DNA from: Armigeres subalbatus
Lineage: Eukaryota; Arthropoda; Insecta; Diptera; Culicidae
Length of the DNA stretch: 64,000 nt
Reading direction: 5' to 3'
NCBI RefSeq assembly: GCF_024139115.2
Contig: NC_085141.1
Location: 375,626,995 to 375,690,994 of the forward strand
Below are positions 55,991 through 64,000 of this stretch, piece by piece. The translations under genes were made by a program, and so were the position numbers. A model generated the notes under the pieces. That model was not told the origin of the DNA. It did no database searches and saw only the letters and a program-made list of their open reading frames with translations. Position 1 is the first letter of the stretch; every line of letters begins with the position of its first letter.

Positions 55991-56906
55991 CACTGTAAAC
56001 TCGGCAATACTCATTAATGAGGAAAAAATACACATTTTTTGGCGATATACGGAGCTGTCAAAATAATGGGTATTTTAAAATTTTGAAAAAGGGGTACTTT
56101 TCCCCTTTTTGTACTTCCAACTGTTTACTCATTAATGAGTGAAAATCCAGTTGGTTACGTTTATATTTGTTTGCAAAAAGATCCTCTCGACAAATTTAAG
56201 TTTTTTTTCGAAAATGGGTGCGAAATCTACAACCAAGGATCAAATTTCAGCGGAAATAGAAGCTGATGCTGCTGTGTTTGACAGTAAGTATTTTATTAGT
56301 GCTCTAAAACATTGAAACATAAATAAATCCATATTTTCAGTCCGCGCCAAACTAGTCCCCTTGCTTGTAACAGCGACCAAACTTTCGCCAATGATAAAGA
56401 ACCATGGCTGCAGCTCCCAAAAACCAAGGTCCCGGATTACAGAATCTGATGAAGTCGAGATGCTGGTACCTACTATGAGATCCCAACAAATTCATAGGAT
56501 AAACACTATTGACGATGCTGCGTGACTCAAAAGGCGAGAAGCATTGATGCCTTGATGATGTTTATAAACTAAGTTCATGATCATTAATGCAGGTTTCCAT
56601 GTATTTAAAAACTTTGTTTAAATAAAATACCTTATCATGATGTGGAAAACTTGATCTTTTCTTCTCGATTCGAAACAGCAAATCCAGTTTCCCTGTTTTT
56701 CCACGGGATAAATAAAAAGGGGTTTATTTTACTCATTTTGCATTATATTTCAATATCCTTAATGGGTAAAAATTACACCTTGTTTTGACGTAAAGTCAAA
56801 CTACTCTTTAATGAGCAAAGGCCTTTTACTCTTTTAATGAGTTGAACTATTTAACTTCATAATGGGCATTTTTTTACCCATTAAAGAGTACTTTGGTGGC
56901 ACAGTG
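55991..56906 (+). mobile_element. 916-bp TIR transposon carrying a spliced gene
   Basis: The ends cactgtaaac and gtggcacagtg are flanked by ta (55989-55990 and 56907-56908). Removing it restores catccgta-cgggaagcc in the outer element. Subterminal sequence is packed with ctcattaatgag-like words on both sides (for example 56010 and 56131; inverted variants near 56750-56890), which could be transposase-binding sites. It carries the gene at 56214-56525. Confidence 0.85.
56214..56525 (+). CDS. Transposon-borne two-exon gene, 84 aa
   Basis: Exon 1 (56214-56283) starts at aaaATGG and encodes MGAKSTTKDQISAEIEADAA plus VFD. A perfect gtaagt donor and a 57-nt intron ending atattttcag follow. Exon 2 (56341-56525) keeps the frame (RAKLVPLLVTATKLSPMIKN, SRITESDEVEMLVPTMRSQQ, to NTIDDAA-stop). 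An aataaa lies at 56621-56626. The N-terminal MGxxxS/T is a possible N-myristoylation site. There is no catalytic or zinc-binding motif and no transposase signature; the length is far too short for a transposase. Correct splice signals, an open frame across the junction and a downstream poly(A) signal, all inside a TIR element, argue for a functional or recently functional gene. It may be a captured host gene fragment or an element-specific accessory protein. Confidence 0.6.
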
Positions 56907-56961
56907 TACGGGAAGCCAAAATTGAGTAAGTAGGGTCGAAGTAGTTTGCCTTTACTCCCAT

Positions 56962-57501
56962 CAGAAAAATATATTAAGCTCTTTTAGTGGAATGTATTAA
57001 ACCGTCTAAGACGAATTAAGTATTGCTTTTTGCATTGAAACTTTTCGTTTCGTCACTGAAATCATTGACACTTGTCTTCAGCGACTGCTTCCGCGATAGA
57101 GCATATGCATATTTCATTCACTCATACATCTATATTGCTGTCAAAATGTGCATTTGACAACTAAATTTTCAGCCAAAAGCTCTATTTTTTGACACCGGTG
57201 CACTCACACAACTAATCGACATCAGTTGTCAAAAAATCAGGAGTACCAACTTGACCACTATCTCCTTGTCGCCGAGTCTGGCGCTGAGTGCTCGGCGCGG
57301 AAACCCAAAGGTGGGAATAAAATTTTGGGGCTTATGCGCAATACTGTCCATTTAATTCCACCAGTTAATTTTCGTTATCTTTGCAGATACGTATAGAAAG
57401 TCGAGTCAAGTCAAGTTGTGGTCGAAATACGTATCTGCAAAGATAACGAAAATTAACTGGTGGAATTAAATGGACAGTACTTAATTCGTCTTAGACGGTT
57501 T
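56962..57501. mobile_element. Foldback element nested in the outer element
   Basis: The arms share aaaccgtctaagacgaatta and tgtccatttaattccaccag with ttttcgttatctttgcagat, around a loop with gtcgagtcaagtcaag. A 12-bp direct repeat, ctttactcccat, flanks it (56950-56961 and 57502-57513). The left arm carries a further insertion. A diverged relative is at 1494-1648. Confidence 0.8.
57023..57341. mobile_element. 319-bp insertion inside the foldback's left arm
   Basis: The right arm, inverted, reads gaattaag-ta-ctgtccattt without interruption. The left arm reads gaattaag-ta-[319 bp]-ta-ctgtccattt. The ends are ttgc...gcaa, a very short inverted repeat. There is no coding. Confidence 0.9.
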
Positions 57502-57766
57502 CTTTACTCCCATATTAAAAAAGTACCCATCGGAAAATTTATTTACCCAAATGTAAGTTTAATTCAATCAATTTCGACCTCAGGTAATAAAACTCAAAAT
57601 TGGCTTCCCGTATTGAACTGGCTTCGTTGGATTGTTTGGCTCTTTTGTTTTTGACAACAAAAGAAAGAGAAGATGAAAGAGAAGAGAAAAAATAACTCAA
57701 AAGTAATTTTAAAAATACTTAATTTTGGGTACTTTTTTTCTTCCGTGTACAGATTCACTCAATTGA

Positions 57767-59990
57767 TTACCACTGAAGCATGCCATTGCGTGCAATATCG
57801 AATCGCGAGCATGCAAACATCGCATGGTCTGCCGATTCTACCTCACCTACACATTCCGGGCACTCCGCAGAATCTGCGAACCCGAACCTATGCAGGAACT
57901 TTTTAAAGCAGCCATGTTCAGACAACACCTGTGATAGGTGGAAGTTGACCTGACCATGCTTCCTACTAATCCAATTCGATACCTCCGGAATCAGTCTGTG
58001 GGTCCAACGACCTTTGACTGCAGTGTCCCATGCTCTTTGCCATTTGAGCAACGAATCAGCCTACACACCTGACTTTGCACCGCCGATCCGTCCGACAACA
58101 TTCTCGATAAAGATTTTATTGCCAATGAATCCCTTTGGCATACATAATCGAAGTGGCTCGTAAAATTGAGCTTATCGTCGCTCATCACGCCCAAGATGCT
58201 TTAATGACCTCACGTAGTTAACTGTGCAGGTCCCTACGTTTATCCTCGCTTACTGCAACCCATGGTGGTTATGCACCACAACAACCTCAGCCTTGTGATA
58301 TACTAACGCCAATCTCCTTGAGTTGAGCCATTCTTCGACTTTGCTAATCGCATACGAAGTGACCTCTAGCATTACGTCATCCGCAAAGCCTTCTATTTTC
58401 ACACCAGCCGGGAGATTTAAGCGTAATACTCCGTCATACATGGTATTCCACAGAACCGGTCCGAGGATCGATCCCTGTGGAACACCTGCTGACACTTCTA
58501 TCGACTGCTGACCAGCGTCGGTGTCGACTAACAATATCCTGTTCTGAAAATCAAGCGATGCAGGGAATCAGCTATAGCTGCCCAGCTAGCCTTATTAAAT
58601 GCATTCTTTACATCTAGTGTAATCAATGCACAGTACCTAATACCTCTCCTATTCAAACCGCGTGCTATCTTAGCCGTTTCCGTTACCGACCGAATTGCTT
58701 CGATGATGGAACGGCCTTTACGGAACCCATACTGGTTGCTTGATAAGCCACCAGCACACTCCGCATAGTCCGACAATCTAATCAGGATCACCCTCTCTAA
58801 CAACTTACCAGTTGTGTCGAGTAGGCAAATTGGTCTGTATGCCGAAGGCTCTCCCGGGGATTTCCCAGGCTTAGGCAATAGCACCAACTTCTGCAATTTC
58901 CAACGATCTGGGAAGTTTTCTTCGTCCAGGCAACGTTGGAAGCAGCTCCTGAACATATCTGGAACGGCAAGTATCGCGTGCTTATGGACCAGGTTAGGAA
59001 TACAATCCGGCCCTGGTGCATTATTTAGCTTAAATTTTCTTGCAACGGCGATAAGCTCACCGTTAGTCACTAGCGGTACTACGTTCACTGACAGGTTCTG
59101 CGAAGATCAGCTATTGTGCTCGTCCACCAGTTTGCGGTTGCCGGTTGGTATAGTCCTCCTGGGCATTGTCATGTCACATGCTCGTGGTAGGACATCGGAT
59201 AACTCATCACCACTAACGCCTAGAATCCGATTTTCCCACCGTAGTGATTCTTCCAGCAGTTCTGGGTCGAACTGCGAGGTACGCCATCCTTGATCAGCTT
59301 TACTCCGCCTTGTGATTCTGTTGGGGGTATAGGTGATCAAAAAACGTATTTCCTGATGGTCACCAGCAGTATACCCTTCGTGAAATCTCCATTCAGGCTC
59401 CACCGTCTATCCCACGCTGCAGAAGGCCACATCGATGCATGACTCGCCATTCGGTCCTCTGAACGTTGACGCTTGTCCCTCGTTTAGCAGGACTACGTTC
59501 AGTACCGCTAGAGACTCTAGCAGGATATGGCCCCTAGCGTTAGTGAACCGAGAGGCCCAATCCACTGCCCACGCGTTGAAGTCACCTGCCACAACTAATG
59601 GTTTAAGACCAGTTAGTCTCGCTACAAGATTATCTAACACCCTAGTATACTGCTCTATGCTCCATTTTGGAGGTCAATTGCAGCTGCAAAAGTAAACTTC
59701 GTTTACCTTTGCTATAACAAAACCCTCATCATCAGGAGATGACACTATCTCCTGGATGGGGTACCTCCCGCAAGTCCAGATGGTCACTATTCCGGACTTA
59801 TCCGCAACCCAACTGCTATGTTTAGCAGGGATGCGGTACGGGTCGGACAGCAAGGCAACATCAGTCTTATTCTCGTGCACCGACTGTTGTAGCAGCGCTT
59901 GCGCTGCCTCGCAGTGGTTGAGATTTAGCTGAGCTACTTGCATGACCGAGCCCGTCTGGAGGCCGGACAGGCCTGCCCACCGGATGGGTG
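57767..59990 (-). pseudogene. R1-clade LINE ORF2, degenerate
   Basis: The minus strand carries an endonuclease (MQVAQLNLNHCEAAQALLQQ from about 59943; PLVVAGDFNAWAVDWAS), a reverse transcriptase (KLNNAPGPDCIPN, SAYRPICLLDTTGKLLERV, NQYGFRKGRS, SAGVPQGSILGPVLWN, GFADDVMLEV with FADD near 58375-58386) and a C-terminal CX2CX8HX4C motif (57809-57862), as in R1/LOA-type elements. The protein is split over at least six frames, so it is inactive. It ends at the TA-flanked nest (57747), which probably removed or displaced its 3' UTR. Confidence 0.88.
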
Positions 59991-61490
59991 TTTGTTGTCT
60001 GTGCCAGAACCACAGATCAAACACCTCGGTGCGGCCTGACAGGTGTGAGCCTTGTGACCTCCGGTTAAGCCGACTCCGATCAGGACCTTTGCAGTCATAT
60101 GACTTATAACCGTAATCGAAGCACTTGTAACAGGCCTGAGGTTGTTGGTTTGCGCTCATCGAGCATACCAACCAACCCACCTTCAGCTTGGCCTTATTCA
60201 GTCCATCTTGGCGTCAGCCACAGGTACCTGGAATGAGGCAACCTGCGTTCCAGCATAACCTTTTCGAAACCGAATCGCGGTATCCTGGATTTCAACGCCA
60301 CACTGATCTCTCAGTGCAGCTACCAGCTCACCGGCTTCGGTAAATTCGTCCAGGCCTCGGCATTAGACTACCTCTACTGGGCACATGGCTCTCACCTGAA
60401 CCGCATCACCCAGCACCTCTTCTGCCATCTTTTTATACGCGGAACTCTTCCGCGCAGCATCCAGCTTCAGGACGAGGATCATCTCGCCCTTCTGCGTTCT
60501 TCGGATGCAGTTGACATCATCCCCAAGGCCAGTGAGCTTTTTATCGCCCCGCAAAGCCTTCAGAACGTCAGCATAGCTCTTACCATCAGCTGTGACGATA
60601 ATTGCTTCGCCTCTGTCCTTCCTGCCATGACCATTGGAAGGTGTGCCCTTTCCGCTACGGGCACTCCCCTTCTTGGTCAATGACGCTTTCACCTTCTCTA
60701 CTGCTTTTCGCTCCTTCTTCGCCTTTTTCGGGATTCATAACTTCGCTCCAGGGCAGGCCTTCTTCCCGGCGAATTTCGGTAGTACTCGTAGAAGGAGGAA
60801 CTGGTTTCCTTCTCCCGACGGATCGTAGTAGCCTTCTTCTCGTGCAATGCCGGCTTACAATGCCTAGCTCCCTTCAGGTCGGTTGCCATACTGACCTTAC
60901 TAAGCTTTGGAGTTGCTCCAGTAGCAGCCATGCGTCTGCGGAGTTCTGCAGTCTGGTTTTCTGCCAGCTGCGTTTCTTCCGTAAGGTCCCGAATCTTCGT
61001 CTCGGCTTCCTTCCTGGCCTACACCGCTTGGCTCACCGCCAACTCTTTCTCCTCGGTAAGTTGGTGGATCTTTCGTTCCACCTCCTTACTTGCCTGCAGC
61101 AAGGACTTCCATTCCTACTTTGCCTCTACAACCATGTTGCAGAGGGTCAGCACGGACTTCTTAAGGTCCTTGCTGTAAGTGTCCAGAAAAAACATGATTA
61201 TGTTCGTTACGTCTGTAATCACCTCAATTTTCTGGCATCCACTCTCCTTGTGATTGGTCAACACTTCCGGGTCATCACTTCGTGGTCAGGGTAGCTCCGT
61301 CCATCTTGATCTCAATGGGTGGCTCCTCCGACTTGCCACGCTCTTCTGTATCGCCTGCCCCTGGCGATCGTTGAGGCGACCTGTTCGGGCCATTTCGTCT
61401 GGCAAAAGGATCCCCGCTTTCGTCAGAAGCTTCTTCCTCTCCATGAGTCGCGCGAGAAAATCGGTCCGCCACGCCAGAGCTCCGCAATAA
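59991..61490 (-). pseudogene. R1-clade LINE ORF1 (gag-like), degenerate
   Basis: From the 5' side come a charged N-terminus (61487-61275, SDESGDPFARRNGPNRSPQR), a Lys/Arg-rich region, then KSYADVLKALRGDKKL and DDVNCIRRTQKGEMILVLKL (60692-60363), and a CCHC-type knuckle CYKCFDYGYKSYDC (about 60132-60091). The knuckle and the ORF2 endonuclease now share one uninterrupted frame (60180-59674), which must result from indels, because the two are normally separate ORFs. Confidence 0.8.
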
Positions 61491-61939
61491 CGTGGTAAGG
61501 GAACGCTATACTGTGGGGGGTGCCCATCAGGTACCCCACAGGCTCCGTTAACAGGCCGTTTATTTCAGCCCTCAGACCATGCATCCCCTTGGCACGGGTC
61601 GCTTGTAACCGTAGGATTAGGGGTTGGGGGACGTCATATTATTATCTGCACTGAAGTGCTCCTGATAATATGACCAGATTTACACTGCTACACATAACTT
61701 TGGCCCTAGTTGATCTTATGAAGACATATGAATAGCAATGGAAAGCTAGACAAATATAGCCCTGCTACCACCCAAGAAACTATAATGATGTAGTCAATTT
61801 GGGAAATTTTATTGACATTTTTAGACTTTCAATTGTGTGGTTCGGTTTTGGGCACCCTTGAAAACTAGACTAAAAATAATGTAGAAAAAAACACCAAAAT
61901 TTAAAGAAAAGGAATAATAGCCAGGAGGCACTAAAAACT
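61491..61939 (-). other. Probable R1-clade 5' UTR, then spacer
   Basis: 61500-61680 is GC-rich and continuous with ORF1; beyond about 61720 the sequence turns AT-rich. The UTR assignment rests on position only. Confidence 0.4.
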
Positions 61940-62140
61940 CAGAACAATCCATCTAGCAGGGATCATGCCTTTCTCGTGTATTAGGGAGGATATTGAAAAC
62001 AAGCACAAGAGAAAAGTTTTAAATTGCACTTCCGGCAAATGGATTTATTTTTTTACATTGATTTTCGTTTATTGCATTAAAAAATTCTTATTAATCACCC
62101 TAGCGGTAATGGTGCCTTTCTCGTCCATTATAAACAAAAT
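61940..62140 (+). repeat. Two start fragments of the 42-kb element family
   Basis: gaacaatccatctagcaggg with gcctttctcgtgta (61940-61982) and ttaatcaccctagcggtaat with gcctttctcgtcca (62091-62129) match the start at 42108-42145. Confidence 0.65.
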
Positions 62141-62185
62141 ATTTAGGCCATACATTTTCATCCCATTATTTTATTATTATTTATT

Positions 62186-63042
62186 CAGACTAAGGCCGAA
62201 GTGGCCTGTGCGGTTTATACACACACAAAAAAAGTGTTCATGAATTCGTGAACTAACGAGTTCACGGTGTATTTTTTCGTGAACAACAGTCACGGATTCG
62301 GGAATACAGTCACGTTTTCTGGAACGTTCTGGAAAACGTGACTGGTGTTCCCGAATCCATGAATTAAATCACGGTGTATTTCTGCTGGTTCACGAATTCG
62401 GGAACGCTTTTTTTTGCGTGTAAGAGTCTTCTCCATTCGGCTCGGTCCATGGCTACACGTCGCCAACCACGCAGTCTACGGAGGGTCCGCAAGTCATCTT
62501 CCACCTGATCGATCCACCTTGCCCGCTGCGCACCTCGCCTTCTTGTGCCCGTCGGATCGTTGTCGAGAACCATTTTCACCGGGTTACTGTCCGACATTCT
62601 GGCTACGTGCCCGGCCCACCGCAGTCGTCCGATTTTCGCGGTGTGAACGATGGATGGTTCTCCCAACAGCTGATGCAACTCGTGGTTCATTCGCCTCCTC
62701 CACGTACCGTCCTCCATCTGCACCCCACCATAGATGGTACGCAGCACTTTCCTTTCGAAAACTCCAAGTGCGCGTTGGTCCTCCACGAGCATCGTCCAGG
62801 TCTCGTGTCCGTAGAGGACTACCGGTCTAATGAGCGTTTTGTAGATTGTCAGTTTGGCGGCGAACTCTATTCGATCGGAGCGTCTTGCGGAGTCCAAAGT
62901 ACGTACGATTTCCAGCCACTATGCGTCTCCGAATTTCTCTGCTGGTGTCATTTTCGGCAGTCACCAGTGAGCCCAAGTACACAAATTCTTCTACCATCTC
63001 GATTTCGTCACCACCGATGCAAACTCGCGGTGGGTGGCTCAC
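62186..63042 (-). pseudogene. RTE-like LINE 3' end, copy 2, split by a MITE
   Basis: The minus strand runs from VCIGGDEIEMVEEFVYLGSL through REIRRRIVAGNRTYFGLRKT, RPVVLYGHETWTMLVEDQRA and MEDGTWRRRMNHELHQLLGE to LRTLRRLRGWRRVAMDRAEW. There is a frameshift near 62860. The last codons of the open frame (after WRRLLH) are supplied by the inserted MITE. The LINE 3' terminus (ccttagtctgaataaat) lies beyond the MITE at about 62186-62217. The coding part is closely similar to 26505-27262. Confidence 0.88.
62220..62420. mobile_element. 201-bp MITE in the LINE tail (TA duplication)
   Basis: The ends cacacacaaaaaaagtgttc and its inverse, gaacgcttttttttgcgtg, are flanked by ta on both sides. The interior has further inverted pairs (tcacggtgtattt, gaattcgtgaac). 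The uninterrupted site is seen in copy 1 (gcggtatataagagtc near 26531). Confidence 0.92.
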
Positions 63043-63059
63043 ATTGTCTTCTCTTATAA

Positions 63060-64000
63060 CGGGTCGGCCAGTAGCGTTTCCGGTTTAGAATTGGGCGGCT
63101 TATGCGCCACTCCTGGTAGGAGACCGCCCAACGAGTTTTAGTTGCCCGGCTTGAGACCTTCTTAGGGGAAGGGTCACTTTCCTTAAAGAGAAAGCTGACT
63201 GGCTAACCTGCATACGTCCGTCGTACTTCTCGTTTCCGAGCGGACACAACTAATTCCAAAAGATTTCCTCAAATAAATTCTTCCGATATCCGGCCTGGAG
63301 ACAAAATCATGCAGGCGGGGGTTTTCCTCATCGGACCAACCCAAAAAAGTTACCCGTTTCACCCCGTCCAAGACTAGAAAGCGGTCCAAAAGTCAAATCG
63401 GGCTGACTACCCAGTAAATACAACAACAAAAACCTAAATTCGAACACGAAGCGACATAAATTCTTTAAAGGACAGTAACTGACTACATTCAAATTACACG
63501 CATTTGGACCAGTCTAACGTCTCAACTCTGGGTTTTTATTTCGGCTCCGATCAAATCATACATGGAACACTCAACAAACATTTACATGGATTTTAATGCA
63601 TTTATTTTATCCCCCTGCATTCGCCTAGGCCTAGCATTTCCCACTGTTTCCCTCTGCGCTATCTGTGTGTGCGTGCAATATTCCTCTCTACTTCTAATTT
63701 GTGTACATTCTCTTCACATATCTTCTTTCCTCTTTCTCTTCGCCGGCGGTATCTCCGGCTACGCGACTCTCCTCCTCTAGCTGACTCCGACAACTTCTCC
63801 TGCGAGCTCACTCTCGCTTCTCACATACGGTGAGCTTCACACGGAGCCGTCCTCAATGGGCTACTGACGACTCACGAAAACAAATTGTTGTGCCTCTAAC
63901 TGAGTCACATGGCCATGGACGACACAAACAATTATGCATGCATTTTACTCACGGTTTTGCTTAGCGAGTTTGGAGCGGACCTACGGTTGGGGCCGGAGCT
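63060..64000. other. Unassigned, GC-richer at the end
   Basis: 63085-63125 can form short hairpins (gggcggcttatgcgcc). 63183-63389 (minus) and 63562-63780 (plus) are open but motif-free. It could be the 5' UTR or LTR of an element continuing beyond the window. Confidence 0.3.

Larger units (their letters stand above)
55932..57747. mobile_element. Outer TA-flanked element of a multi-level nest
   Basis: The ends cacggaagaaataaactacc and its inverse, ggtactttttttcttccgtg, are flanked by ta (55930-55931 and 57748-57749). The two arms share inverted blocks (gaagccaaaattgag near 56912 and caaaattggcttcccg near 57596). Subtracting the nested insertions leaves about 0.36 kb. It abuts the truncated 3' end of the R1-clade LINE. 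Confidence 0.8.

Overview
The window looks like culicine mosquito DNA, most likely Aedes. Evidence: a recognisable CYP9 (CYP9J-like) cytochrome P450 relic; several copies of a Feilai-like tRNA-derived SINE; BEL/Pao, R1-clade and RTE-like retroelement remains; many short inverted-repeat (MITE) families; and long AT-rich non-coding stretches. No rRNA, true tRNA or CRISPR is seen, and no gene is arranged in an operon. One assembly gap (25 N) lies at 17377-17401. Layout: 0-9 kb is AT-rich with MITEs, a mariner-like transposase fossil, a 0.78 kb TIR element and SINEs. 9.05-11.54 kb is a dead but well-preserved CYP9 gene with a MITE in its last intron. 11.7-12.5 kb is a foldback element. 12.9-17.4 kb holds two opposed BEL/Pao gag fragments and five different minisatellites. 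17.98-21.97 kb is one large foldback transposon (5-bp target duplication) whose left arm carries a second 1.95 kb transposon. 22-26 kb is mostly low-copy sequence, including a GC-richer block (24.2-25.3 kb) that may be regulatory. 26.5-27.3 kb is an RTE-like LINE tail. 28.8-33.1 kb is MITEs, simple repeats and a SINE. 33.1-39.5 kb is dominated by a roughly 4 kb 24-bp minisatellite bounded by inverted repeats. 40-44 kb has a SINE split by a MITE, a near-perfect hAT-type palindrome with an 8-bp duplication, and a 1.6 kb element built of 167-bp repeats. 44.3-46 kb is a broken RTE-like LINE. The clearest host-like gene is a two-exon gene at 47216-48324 (348 aa, unrecognised). 48.4-52.9 kb shows no convincing gene. 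53-57.7 kb has a foldback, degenerate minisatellite and a multi-level transposon nest, one member of which carries a small intact spliced gene (84 aa, 56214-56525). 57.7-61.7 kb is a degenerate R1-clade LINE, and 62.2-63.05 kb a second RTE-like tail split by a MITE. How parts work together: there is no pathway here. The common theme is nested transposition. In four places a second copy, or the opposite arm of the same element, preserves the uninterrupted site inside this window, so the insertion boundaries can be read directly. The most unusual items are the transposon-borne spliced gene, the 4 kb foldback with its nested passenger, the inverted-repeat-bounded minisatellite open in all six frames, and the repeated modular order of three unrelated minisatellites at two loci.
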